In this document: one piece after another, positions 1 to 8,209 of the stretch
How the letters are laid out: each line of letters starts with the position of its first letter
Numbering within the stretch: the first letter of the stretch is position 1
Assembly: GCF_036346615.1 (NCBI RefSeq)
Contig: NZ_CP107836.1
Location: forward strand, 2,852,001 to 2,916,000
From: Streptomyces sp. NBC_00523
GTDB lineage: Bacteria; Actinomycetota; Actinomycetes; Streptomycetales; Streptomycetaceae
DNA: 64,000 bases
Direction: 5' to 3'
Position numbers and translations under genes: made by a program
Notes under the pieces: model-generated
What the model was told of the DNA's origin: nothing
Database searches by the model: none
The model's input: the letters and a program-made list of their open reading frames with translations, nothing else

Positions 1-1
1 G

Positions 2-106
2 GCGGGCATCCGCTGCCGGTCCGTACCGCTGATGATGACCGATGTGGCCGCCACCGCCGAGATGGCACGGCAGGCGCTGGCCCTCGCCGGGGAGGTCCGC
101 GCGTGA
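2..106 (+). CDS. fbiA: FbiA/CofD (F420 side-chain transferase), C-terminal end, partial
   Basis: Only the last 34 residues are in the window; the frame is open from the left edge to the TGA at 104-106. The tail ([18 protein letters not shown] at the end) fits the C-terminal helix of FbiA/CofD, which transfers the phospholactyl or phosphoenolpyruvyl group to the deazaflavin FO in coenzyme F420 synthesis. The main support is context: its stop overlaps the GTG start of fbiB (GTGA at 103-106), the usual fbiA-fbiB coupled pair in actinobacteria. From the fragment alone the assignment would be weak. Confidence 0.75.
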   Translation, partial: AGIRCRSVPLMMTDVAATAEMARQALALAGEVRA

Positions 107-1413
107 GCGCCGCCGACGCGCCCTCCTACCGGGTGTGGGCCCTGCCCGGGATGCCCGAGGTACGGACCGGGGACGACCTCGCGAAGCTGATCGCGGCCTG
201 CGAACCGGGGCTCGTGGACGGTGACGTCCTGCTCGTCACCTCGAAGATCGTCTCCAAGGCGGAGGGCCGGATCACCGAGGCCACCGACCGGGAAGCGGCC
301 ATAGACGCCGAGACGGTACGGGTGGTGGCGCGGCGCGGTCCGCTGCGGATCGTGGAGAACCGGCAGGGCCTGGTCATGGCCGCCGCCGGTGTCGACGCGT
401 CGAACACCCCCGCCGGGACGGTCCTGCTGCTCCCCGAGGACCCCGACGCCTCGGCCCGGGCGATCAGGGAAGGGCTGCGGGCGGAGCTCGGCGTCGAGGT
501 CGGCGTCCTCGTCACGGACACCTTCGGGCGGCCCTGGCGCAACGGGCTGACCGATGTCGCCATCGGTGCGGCGGGGGTGCGGGTGCTGGACGACCTGCGG
601 GGCGGGCGGGACGCGCACGGCAATCCGCTGAACGCGACCGTGATCGCCACCGCCGACGAGCTGGCCGCCGCGGGTGACCTGGTCAAGGGCAAGACGGACG
701 GGCTGCCCGTCGCCGTCGTGCGCGGGCTCGGCCACGTCGTGGACGCGGCGGACGAGCAGGGTGCCCGGGCAATGGTCCGGGTCGCGGCCGACGACATGTT
801 CCGGCTGGGGACCTCGGAGGCGGTCCGGGAGGCGGTGACGCAGCGGCGTACGGTGCGCGAGTTCACGGACGAGCCGGTGGATCCGGGGGCGGTACGGCGT
901 GCGGTCGCCGCCGCCGTGACCGCGCCGGCGCCGCACCACACGACGCCGTGGCGGTTCGTCCTGCTGGAGTCCCCGGAGTCGCGGACCCGGTTGCTCGACG
1001 CGATGCGGGACGCGTGGATCGCGGATCTGCGGCGCGACGGCAAGAGCGAGGAGTCGGTCGCCAAGCGGGTGCGGCGGGGCGATGTGCTGCGGCGGGCGCC
1101 GTATCTGGTGGTGCCGTGCATGGTGATGGACGGTTCGCACGCGTACGGGGACGAGCGGCGGGACGGCGCGGAGCGCGAGATGTTCGTGGTCGCGGCGGGG
1201 GCGGGGATCCAGAACTTCCTGGTGGCGCTGGCCGGGGAGCGGTTGGGGTCCGCGTGGGTGTCCTCGACGATGTTCTGCCGGGATGTGGTGCGGGACGTTT
1301 TGGGACTGCCCGAGTCCTGGGATCCGTTGGGGGCGGTGGCCGTGGGGCACGCGGTTTCGGCCCCCGGGCCGCGGGTGGTGCGGGCCGCGGAGGACTTCGT
1401 CGTGGTGCGGTGA
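103..1413 (+). CDS. fbiB: Coenzyme F420:L-glutamate ligase with C-terminal nitroreductase domain (FbiB)
   Basis: 436 residues, a two-domain FbiB. Residues about 8-240 form the CofE ligase, which adds L-glutamates to F420-0 using GTP; the stretch [19 protein letters not shown] (about residues 138-156) is characteristic. From about residue 245 a nitroreductase-fold FMN domain begins with the usual RRTVREF opening (247-253); in mycobacterial FbiB this domain acts in C5-C6 reduction of the dehydro-F420 precursor and helps chain elongation. The start is the GTG overlapping the fbiA stop, so translation is coupled. Archaeal CofE has only the ligase part. A dispersed repeat follows the stop. Confidence 0.95.
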   Translation: MSAADAPSYRVWALPGMPEVRTGDDLAKLIAACEPGLVDGDVLLVTSKIVSKAEGRITEATDREAAIDAETVRVVARRGPLRIVENRQGLVMAAAGVDASNTPAGTVLLLPEDPDASARAIREGLRAELGVEVGVLVTDTFGRPWRNGLTDVAIGAAGVRVLDDLRGGRDAHGNPLNATVIATADELAAAGDLVKGKTDGLPVAVVRGLGHVVDAADEQGARAMVRVAADDMFRLGTSEAVREAVTQRRTVREFTDEPVDPGAVRRAVAAAVTAPAPHHTTPWRFVLLESPESRTRLLDAMRDAWIADLRRDGKSEESVAKRVRRGDVLRRAPYLVVPCMVMDGSHAYGDERRDGAEREMFVVAAGAGIQNFLVALAGERLGSAWVSSTMFCRDVVRDVLGLPESWDPLGAVAVGHAVSAPGPRVVRAAEDFVVVR

Positions 1414-1426
1414 GCTTGGCGCGGCC

Positions 1427-1497
1427 GCGGGGGGTTTCGGGGCTCTGCCCCGGACCCCGGTCCTCAATCGCCGGACGGGCTTGATTTTGCCCGGCCG
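1427..1497. repeat. Dispersed GC-rich Streptomyces intergenic repeat
   Basis: The gap after fbiB carries a palindromic GGGGCTCTGCCCCGG core followed by CTCAATCGCCGGACGGGCTTG. From memory, close variants of this module lie downstream of many Streptomyces genes. A diverged copy with the same GCCGGACGGGCTGGAT end lies at about 45958-46056. It can fold into a hairpin and may act as a terminator between fbiB and the convergent glycosylase gene. Confidence 0.6.
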
Positions 1498-1542
1498 CTC
1501 ACGCCTCTGCGGGCTGGGTTTTGGCCCGGCCGCGCGAAAGCG

Positions 1543-2526
1543 CTACAGCCGCGCGATGTCCCTCGGCTGGAAGCGCGGCGCTCTCCTCGGTGGTGTCGCG
1601 CCCGAGAGCAGGATCAGGCGGGTTGCTCGGTGGCGTTGGCCCTCGTACGGGGTCAGGAGGGCGAGCATTTCCTCGTCGTCCGCGTTCCGGTTGCCGGCCA
1701 GGGCGTGGCCGACGATGCCGGGGAGGTGAAAGTCGCCGACCGTCACCGCGTCCGGGGCGCCGTTGGAGCGTTGCAGGGTTTCCGCCGCCGTCCAGGGGCC
1801 GATGCCCGGGATGGCCTGGAGGCGGGTCAGCGCGTCGGGGAGGTCCATCGCGGCCGCCTCCTCCATGCGGCGGGCCACCCGGACCGTGCGCAGGATCGTC
1901 GCCGAGCGCTTGCTGTCGACGCCCGCGCGGTGCCAGTCCCAGGACGGGATCAGCGACCAGGTGCGGGCGTCCGGCATGACGTAGAGGCCGTACTCCTGCG
2001 GGCCGGGCGCGGGCTCCCCGTACTGGCGGACCAGGAGGCGCCAGGCGCGGTACGCCTCGTCCGTCGTGACCTTCTGCTCCAGAATCGACGGGATCAGCGA
2101 CTCCAGGACCAGACCCGTGCGCAGCAGCCGCAGGCCGGGGCGGCGGTGCTGGGTCTGGGCGAGGAGGCGGTGGCGCGGGGTGAAGGCCGCCGGGTCGTCG
2201 CCCTCGCCGAGCAGCGTGGGCAGCTGGTCCAGCAGCCATTCCGCGCCGGGCCCCCAGGCGGACGCCTCGATCCGGCCGTCGCGGGCGACGACGTGGAGCG
2301 TGCCGGGGCCCTCGGGGGTGCGGCTGGACCGGCGGACGGAGCCGTCGGCGACCATCCGGAACGTGGGGTCGGCGGGGCCCCGGCGCAGGGGGCCGAGGAC
2401 GAGCCTCAGGTCGAGCGGGCCCGGCGGGGTCCAGACACGGGTCTGCGGCGCCGGTACGGGCACGGCCGCCGCCTGGTGCGGGACGGGCGCGCGCCGGGCG
2501 TTGCGGGGAGCGAATCGTCCTGCCAC
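1543..2526 (-). CDS. DNA-3-methyladenine glycosylase II-like (HhH-GPD, AlkA family)
   Basis: 327 residues from GTG 2526, which has a GAGGA ribosome-binding site about nine bases upstream; an upstream ATG at 2583 in the same frame would give 346 residues but lacks such a site. The C-terminal half carries a helix-hairpin-helix motif (LQAIPGIGPWTAAETLQRS) followed by the Gly/Pro-Asp loop TVGDFHLP, whose Asp is the catalytic residue of HhH-GPD base-excision glycosylases. The N-terminal part resembles the AlkA N-domain. It probably removes alkylated bases from DNA. It is convergent with fbiB and transcribed alone. Confidence 0.88.
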   Translation of the reverse strand: MAGRFAPRNARRAPVPHQAAAVPVPAPQTRVWTPPGPLDLRLVLGPLRRGPADPTFRMVADGSVRRSSRTPEGPGTLHVVARDGRIEASAWGPGAEWLLDQLPTLLGEGDDPAAFTPRHRLLAQTQHRRPGLRLLRTGLVLESLIPSILEQKVTTDEAYRAWRLLVRQYGEPAPGPQEYGLYVMPDARTWSLIPSWDWHRAGVDSKRSATILRTVRVARRMEEAAAMDLPDALTRLQAIPGIGPWTAAETLQRSNGAPDAVTVGDFHLPGIVGHALAGNRNADDEEMLALLTPYEGQRHRATRLILLSGATPPRRAPRFQPRDIARL

Positions 2527-2617
2527 GGAAGAGGTCCTCGGTCGTCGGGGCTGCCTGTCGAGGGTACGGCGATTTCCGGCCACCCGGTCCGCGTACGGGC
2601 CGGAGCCGCCGGGTCGC

Positions 2618-3709
2618 TCACTCGTCCGAGGAGAACCGCACCGACGCGTCCGGGAGGTGTGCCCCGCACCAGACGCGGACGCCCTCGCGGAGCTCGTTGT
2701 CGGCGCCCACCTCCGCGCCGTCGCCGACGACCGCGCCGGCCAGCACCGTACGGCTGCCGATCCGGGCGCGCTCGCCGACCAGGGAGTCCGTGATCACCGC
2801 GCCGGGTTCCACGACCGCGCCCGCGAGGACGGTGGAGCCGTCGATCCGGGCGCCCGCGCCGATCACCGCGCCGTCGCCGATGACCGTACCGCCGGAGAGC
2901 TTGGCGTCGGGGGCGACCGAGGCGGTCGGCAGGACGAGGCGGTCGCCGCAGCGGCCCGGCACCGCCGGGGAGGGCGCGCGGCCGAGCACCAGGTCGGCGG
3001 AGCCCCTTATGAACGCCTGCGGGGTGCCGAGATCCAGCCAGTACGTGGAGTCGACCATGCCCTGGAGGTGGGCGCCGTCGGCGAGGAGGCCGGGGAAGGT
3101 CTCGCGCTCGACGGAGACGGGGCGGCCGGCCGGGATGGTGTCGATGACCGAGCGGCGGAAGATGTACGCGCCCGCGTTGATCTGGTCGGTGACGATCTCC
3201 TCGGGCGTCTGCGGCTTCTCCAGGAAGGCGGTGACGCGGCCGGTGTCGTCGGTCGGCACGAGGCCGAAGGCGCGCGGGTCCTCGACCCGGGTCAGGTGGA
3301 GGGAGACATCGGCGCCGGAGTCGGCGTGCGAGGTGACCAGCGCCCGGATGTCGAGCCCGGTGAGGATGTCGCCGTTGAAGATGAGGACCGGTTCCTCCGG
3401 ACCCGACGCGAGGCGGTGGGCGACGTTCCGGATGGCGCCGCCGGTGCCGAGCGGTTCGCGCTCGGTGACGTACTCGATGTGCAGGCCGAGCGAGGAGCCG
3501 TCGCCGAAGTACGGCTCGAAGACCTCGGCGAGATACGAGGTGGCGAGGACGATGTGCTCGACCCCGGCGGCCCGGGCACGCGCCAGCTGGTGCGTGAGGA
3601 AGGGGACGCCCGCCGCCGGAACCATGGGCTTGGGCGTGTGCACCGTGAGCGGGCGCAGCCGGGTTCCCTTGCCGCCGACCAGGAGGATCGCTTCTTTTGC
3701 CTCTGTCAC
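2618..3709 (-). CDS. NDP-sugar nucleotidyltransferase (mannose-1-phosphate guanylyltransferase-like)
   Basis: 363 residues. The N-terminal nucleotidyltransferase domain (about 6-240) starts with the signature GGKGTRLRPLT, followed by KPM and later the GTGGAI loop. The C-terminal part (about 255-350) has repeated hydrophobic hexapeptides ending in GA or GD, predicting a left-handed beta-helix as in ManC/GlmU-type enzymes. It makes an activated sugar (GDP-mannose or a related NDP-sugar) from a sugar phosphate. The substrate cannot be read from sequence. Its position beside LCP and glycosyltransferase genes fits cell-surface glycan synthesis. Confidence 0.88.
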   Translation of the reverse strand: MTEAKEAILLVGGKGTRLRPLTVHTPKPMVPAAGVPFLTHQLARARAAGVEHIVLATSYLAEVFEPYFGDGSSLGLHIEYVTEREPLGTGGAIRNVAHRLASGPEEPVLIFNGDILTGLDIRALVTSHADSGADVSLHLTRVEDPRAFGLVPTDDTGRVTAFLEKPQTPEEIVTDQINAGAYIFRRSVIDTIPAGRPVSVERETFPGLLADGAHLQGMVDSTYWLDLGTPQAFIRGSADLVLGRAPSPAVPGRCGDRLVLPTASVAPDAKLSGGTVIGDGAVIGAGARIDGSTVLAGAVVEPGAVITDSLVGERARIGSRTVLAGAVVGDGAEVGADNELREGVRVWCGAHLPDASVRFSSDE

Positions 3710-3881
3710 AGCACTGTCTTCGCTTCCTGCTGGGGCCGGGCGTCGTTACGGCTGGCCAGTGTATGCAGACGGGTGTGGCGCGCCTTCGGACGGCGGTCCC
3801 GGTTCCTTGTAGAGACGCGCTCCCGGGCATTCGGTTGCGCGTCCGAAGGGGCGGTGTACGCGGCCGCGTACGCTTCCGCCC

Positions 3882-4631
3882 ATGAACGCCAGCGACCGCA
3901 CCCCTGCCGACCTGCTGCGTTCCGCGCTCGCCGCGGATCCGGCCCGCCCTCTGGTCACCTTCTACGACGACGCCACCGGGGAGCGCGTCGAGCTGTCGGT
4001 GGCCACCTTCGCCAACTGGGTGGCCAAGACCGCCAACCTGCTCCAGGGCGATCTGGCGGCCGAGCCCGGCGACCGGCTCGCGCTGCTGCTCCCCGCGCAC
4101 TGGCAGTCCGCGGTCTGGCTGCTGGCCTGTGCCTCGGTCGGCGTGGTCGCCGAGGTGCAGGGCGACCCGGCCGCCGCCGACCTGGTCGTCTCCGGCCCGG
4201 ACACACTGGACGCGGCGCGGGCCTGCCGGGGCGAGCGGATCGCCCTGGCACTGCGCCCGTTGGGCGGGCGGTTCCCGCAGGCGCCCGAGGGCTTCGCGGA
4301 CTACGCGGTGGAGGTGCCGGGGCAGGGCGACCGGTTCGCGCCGTTCGCCCCGGTGGACCCGGACGCGCCGGCGCTGACGGTGGGCGGGGTCTCGTTCACG
4401 GCGGCGGAGCTGGTGGCGCGGGGGCGCGAGGACGGTGCGGCGCTGGGCCTGGGCGCCGGTTCACGGCTGCTGACGGGGCGTACGTACGACACCTGGGACG
4501 GGCTCGCCGCCGGGCTCTACGCGCCGCTGGCGACCGGGGGCTCCGTGGTCCTGTGCCGCCACCTCGACCGGCTCGGCGCGGAGGCGCTGGCGCAGCGGGT
4601 GGAGAGCGAGCGCGTCACGCTGACGGTGTGA
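3882..4631 (+). CDS. TIGR03089 family protein (AMP-binding-enzyme related)
   Basis: 249 residues, starting at ATG 3882 (MNASDRTPADLLRSAL). The sequence resembles the N-terminal fold of adenylate-forming enzymes (LVTFYDDATGERVELSV, then ANLLQGDL and LLLPAHWQSAVWLLAC) but is far too short for an active acyl-CoA synthetase and lacks the adenylation core motifs. This matches the actinobacterial TIGR03089 family, of unknown function. Divergent from the nucleotidyltransferase and upstream of the LCP genes, which is a conserved setting as far as I recall. Confidence 0.85.
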   Translation: MNASDRTPADLLRSALAADPARPLVTFYDDATGERVELSVATFANWVAKTANLLQGDLAAEPGDRLALLLPAHWQSAVWLLACASVGVVAEVQGDPAAADLVVSGPDTLDAARACRGERIALALRPLGGRFPQAPEGFADYAVEVPGQGDRFAPFAPVDPDAPALTVGGVSFTAAELVARGREDGAALGLGAGSRLLTGRTYDTWDGLAAGLYAPLATGGSVVLCRHLDRLGAEALAQRVESERVTLTV

Positions 4632-4823
4632 CAGTGCCCGGGACCGGTATGACAAGCGGCATGAGCGGGGCACCCGTCCGGCCCATCGTGGGCCGAGTCC
4701 CCCGTGTCGGCGCTCAACTCCGGTACATGATCTGCCGTACAGACCAGCCGAGGCACAACCAAGCGTGAGGTTCAGCCGTCTACTTCTGCGACCGGCGGCC
4801 CAGCGCGCCGCCGAACGTGAAGG

Positions 4824-6197
4824 ATGGACGCAGACGTGACCGAAAGCTCCGGCACTCCGGGCGACCCCGACGACTCGGCCGCGGGCGAGGACCGGACACC
4901 GGAGGACGCACCGCCGCCCGGCGAAGAGGGCGGATCCGGCGAAAAGGGCACGCCCGAAGCGGCGGCCGCCCCTGGCGGTGAGACCCGCAGCGGGTCCGGC
5001 AGCGGTCCCGGGCCCGCCCCGGAGGAACCGGCGGAGGGCGGGGACGGGGGCGCGGGCCTCGACATCACCGTCAAGCGCAAGCGCCACTGGCTGCGCTGGA
5101 CCGCGCTCGGCCTCTCGTTCCTCGTGCTCGTCGCGGCGGGCGTCGGCTGGTGGCTGTACAAGAAGCTGGACGGCAACATCCGGACGGACACCTCGGCGGC
5201 GGCCGAGCTGAAGGCGTACGAGAAGGAGCGGCCGGTCTCCGTCGTGCACGACGCGGAGAACATCCTGCTGATCGGCTCGGACAGCCGGGCCGGCGACAAC
5301 CGCAAGTACGGCCGCGACGACGGCGGCAGCCAGCGCTCGGACACGACGATCCTGCTGCACCTGGCGGCGAACCGGAAGAGCGCGACCGCGATGTCCATCC
5401 CGCGCGACCTGATGGTGAACATCCCGGCCTGCCACAAGGCCGACAAGACCACCACCCGGGCGCAGTTCGCGCAGTTCAACTGGGCCTTCGAGATGGGCGG
5501 GACCGCCTGCACCATCCGGACCGTGGAGAAGATGACGGACATCCGCATCGACCACCACATGGTCATCGACTTCAACGGCTTCAAGGACATGGTCGACGCG
5601 GTGCACGGGGTGGAGATCTGCCTCAAGGAGCCGGTCGACGACAAGGACGCCCACCTCAAGCTCGGCGCGGGCCGCCACAAGCTCAACGGGGAGCAGGCGC
5701 TCGGCTACGTACGGGCCAGGAAGTCGCTCGGCAACGGGAGCGACACCGACCGCATGGACCGCCAGCAGCAGTTCCTGGGGGCGCTCGTGAACAAGGTGCA
5801 GAGCAACGGCGTCCTGCTCAACCCGACGCGGCTCTACCCGGTGCTCGACGCGGCCACCAAGGCGCTGACCACGGACCCGGGCCTGGACAGCCTGAAGGAT
5901 CTCTACGACCTGGTGCGGGGCATGCGTGACGTCCCCACCGAGAAGGTGCAGTTCCTGACGGTGCCGCGGCAGCCGTACCACCTGGACCGGAACCGGGACG
6001 AACTGGTGCAGCCGGACGCGGACAAGCTCTTCAAGCAGCTCCGCGACGACAAGCCGGTCGCCGTGGTGCCCGCCGACAAGCTCAAGAGCGACGACAAGAG
6101 CGACGACAAGAATCCGGACTCGGCCGACGCCTCGGGGCCGTCACCCACACCCACGTATTCGGGGAACAATGCCGCGACCGACCTGTGCAAGCAGTAA
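4824..6197 (+). CDS. LCP (LytR-CpsA-Psr) family cell-wall glycopolymer transferase 1
   Basis: 457 residues. An acidic Gly/Pro-rich cytoplasmic N-terminus (about 1-85) is followed by one membrane segment (about 88-112) and an extracellular LCP domain (about 145-330). LCP hallmarks are LLIGSDSRAG, RSDTTILLHL, SIPRDLMVNIP and YVRARKSLGNGSDTDRMDRQQQF, which supply the Arg/Asp residues that bind lipid-linked pyrophosphate. LCP enzymes move teichoic acids, arabinogalactan or other glycopolymers from lipid carriers to peptidoglycan. It has no C-terminal LytR_C domain; the tail is a charged linker. GTG 4836 is an alternative start. First of three LCP genes in tandem. Confidence 0.93.
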   Translation: MDADVTESSGTPGDPDDSAAGEDRTPEDAPPPGEEGGSGEKGTPEAAAAPGGETRSGSGSGPGPAPEEPAEGGDGGAGLDITVKRKRHWLRWTALGLSFLVLVAAGVGWWLYKKLDGNIRTDTSAAAELKAYEKERPVSVVHDAENILLIGSDSRAGDNRKYGRDDGGSQRSDTTILLHLAANRKSATAMSIPRDLMVNIPACHKADKTTTRAQFAQFNWAFEMGGTACTIRTVEKMTDIRIDHHMVIDFNGFKDMVDAVHGVEICLKEPVDDKDAHLKLGAGRHKLNGEQALGYVRARKSLGNGSDTDRMDRQQQFLGALVNKVQSNGVLLNPTRLYPVLDAATKALTTDPGLDSLKDLYDLVRGMRDVPTEKVQFLTVPRQPYHLDRNRDELVQPDADKLFKQLRDDKPVAVVPADKLKSDDKSDDKNPDSADASGPSPTPTYSGNNAATDLCKQ

Positions 6198-6420
6198 AGC
6201 AATGGCCAAACAGAGACCAACATTCCGCGCGCAATGGGAAGAATGCCCGGTTGTAAGGGCCGTGGAATGTGTCACGCGCGTCGCTGGACGCCGAATGAGA
6301 CGGATAGTGTGACGCGATCCGGTGCTACCGGCCGTCCGGCCGCGCACTTCTGGAGAGAAAGACTGAGCGCCTTTTCGGGGGAGGCGCCTCGCGTGGCACC
6401 GACGGAGGACTCGAGCAACC

Positions 6421-8163
6421 GTGGATGCGCAAAGCCGTGGGCGGGCTGAAGACATGGATCCCGCAGACCAGTGGGTTCTCAACCCGGACACCGGCGATTA
6501 CGAACTGCGACTGAACCACTCCGGAGGGAATTCCACCCGGCCCTCGGTCCCCCAGGCCCGGCGCGGGCCGTCCGGCACCCCTCGCCGCGCGCCCGCCGAC
6601 GAATCCCCGCGACGCACCACCGAGGTGCCGCGCCAGGGCGGGCGGCGGTCGGCGAACGGCCCGCGCGGCCAGGAGCGGCCGGCCCCCGGCGACGCCGGTC
6701 CGGGCCGCCGTAAGCGCAAGGCCCCCAAGTCGCGCAAGAAGAAGGCGCTGCTGTGGACGGGCGGCGTGATGGCCTTCGTGCTGGTGGGCGTCTCGGCCGG
6801 TGGCTACTGGCTTTACCAGCGCCTCAACGGCAACATCAACACCGTGGACATCGGCGACGCCGGCAACAAGGACGTCGTCACCGCCAACGCCCCGATCAAC
6901 ATATTGATCATCGGTACGGACAAACGCACCGGTAAGGGCAACGAGGGCTACGGCGACAAGGGCAGCGTCGGCCACGCGGACACGAACATCCTGTTCCACG
7001 TCTCCGAGGACCGCACCAACGCCACCGCGATGAGCATCCCGCGCGACCTCATCACCGACATCCCGGAGTGCAACTCCAAGCAGGAGGACGGCTCGGTGAA
7101 GGACATCCCGGGCATCGAGCACGTCCGCTTCAACCGGAGCCTCGGCGAGGCGGGCCGCGACCCCGGCTGCACGATGAAGACGGTCACGGAGCTGACCGGG
7201 GTGAAGATCGACCACTTCATGATGGTCGACTTCAACGCGGTGAAGACCCTGTCCACGGCGGTCGGCGGCGTCAACATCTGCCTCGAACACGCCATCGACG
7301 ACCCGAAGTCCCACCTCAAGCTGCCCGCGGGACCCAACAAGGTCCAGGGCGAGGACGCGCTCGCGTTCGTACGGACGCGACACGCCTACTCCAACGAGAG
7401 CGACCTCGACCGGATCAAGGGCCAGCAGCAGTTCATGGGCTCGATGATCAAGCAGGCCAAGTCGGACGACACGCTGACCAGCCCGACCAAGCTGTTCAAG
7501 GTGGCGGACGCGGCGACCAAGGCGCTGACCGTCGACAAGGCCATCGGCGACGTGAAGAAACTCAGCACGCTCGCCAAGGAGATCACCAAGACGGACACGA
7601 AGAACATCACGTTCGTCACCATGCCGGTGATCGACAACCCCGACGAGCCCACGCCCGTCACGGTCGTCCCGCACCCCACCCAGGCCGAGCAGTTGTTCTC
7701 GATGCTCCGCGACGACACCTCGCTCACCGAGGTGGCCGCGCAGAAGAAGAAGGCCAAGAGCAAGCAGGACGCGCTCCTCAAGGGAACCAAGGCGGCCGCG
7801 GCCGACGTCCGGGTCGATGTGTACAACGGTGGAGACGTCGCCGGCGGTGCTCAGCAGACGGTCACCTGGCTGCAGAACACCAAGGGCGTCCCGAAGTCCA
7901 CCAACAAGGCCAACGCGCCCGAGAAGATCGCCAAGACGACGCTGGAGTACGCCCCGAACCAGGCGGACCAGGCACGTGCCCTCGCGGAGATGATGGGCCT
8001 GCCCGGCTCCGCGATGAAGCCGGGCACCACCGACGCCGAGGGACTTCAGGCGATGGTGCTGACGCTGGGCAAGGACTTCCAGGCGGCCGGTACGCCCATC
8101 ACGGCGCCGAAGAAGATCGACATCGAGAAGTCCAGCGCCGCATCCGCGGGGTGCTCCAAGTGA
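6421..8163 (+). CDS. LCP family transferase 2 with LytR_C domain
   Basis: 580 residues from GTG 6421; ATG 6454 (MDPADQWVLNPDTGDY) is an alternative start. A long Arg/Pro/Gly-rich cytoplasmic head, a basic KRKAPKSRKKK patch and a membrane segment (about 109-130) precede the LCP domain (about 160-345; LIIGTDKRTGKG, SIPRDLITDIP, FVRTRHAYSNESDLDRIKGQQQF). A C-terminal LytR_C domain follows (about 460-560; RVDVYNGGDVAGGAQQ). Role as for the other LCP proteins: glycopolymer ligation outside the membrane. Its own 223-base upstream gap suggests a separate promoter. Confidence 0.93.
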   Translation: MDAQSRGRAEDMDPADQWVLNPDTGDYELRLNHSGGNSTRPSVPQARRGPSGTPRRAPADESPRRTTEVPRQGGRRSANGPRGQERPAPGDAGPGRRKRKAPKSRKKKALLWTGGVMAFVLVGVSAGGYWLYQRLNGNINTVDIGDAGNKDVVTANAPINILIIGTDKRTGKGNEGYGDKGSVGHADTNILFHVSEDRTNATAMSIPRDLITDIPECNSKQEDGSVKDIPGIEHVRFNRSLGEAGRDPGCTMKTVTELTGVKIDHFMMVDFNAVKTLSTAVGGVNICLEHAIDDPKSHLKLPAGPNKVQGEDALAFVRTRHAYSNESDLDRIKGQQQFMGSMIKQAKSDDTLTSPTKLFKVADAATKALTVDKAIGDVKKLSTLAKEITKTDTKNITFVTMPVIDNPDEPTPVTVVPHPTQAEQLFSMLRDDTSLTEVAAQKKKAKSKQDALLKGTKAAAADVRVDVYNGGDVAGGAQQTVTWLQNTKGVPKSTNKANAPEKIAKTTLEYAPNQADQARALAEMMGLPGSAMKPGTTDAEGLQAMVLTLGKDFQAAGTPITAPKKIDIEKSSAASAGCSK

Positions 8164-8209
8164 CACCACGTCACCGCACCATACGAGTCTGAGCAGCAGG
8201 GGGGTCCTG

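Noticed and set aside
126..1121. 331-codon open frame opposite fbiB
   Set aside because: It is an antisense shadow caused by high GC; its Arg/Ser/Thr-rich sequence has no domain, and fbiB is certain.
2066..4768. 900-codon plus-strand frame over the glycosylase, nucleotidyltransferase and TIGR03089 genes
   Set aside because: It runs against two well-supported minus-strand genes and has the Arg/Gly/Ala composition of a wrong frame.
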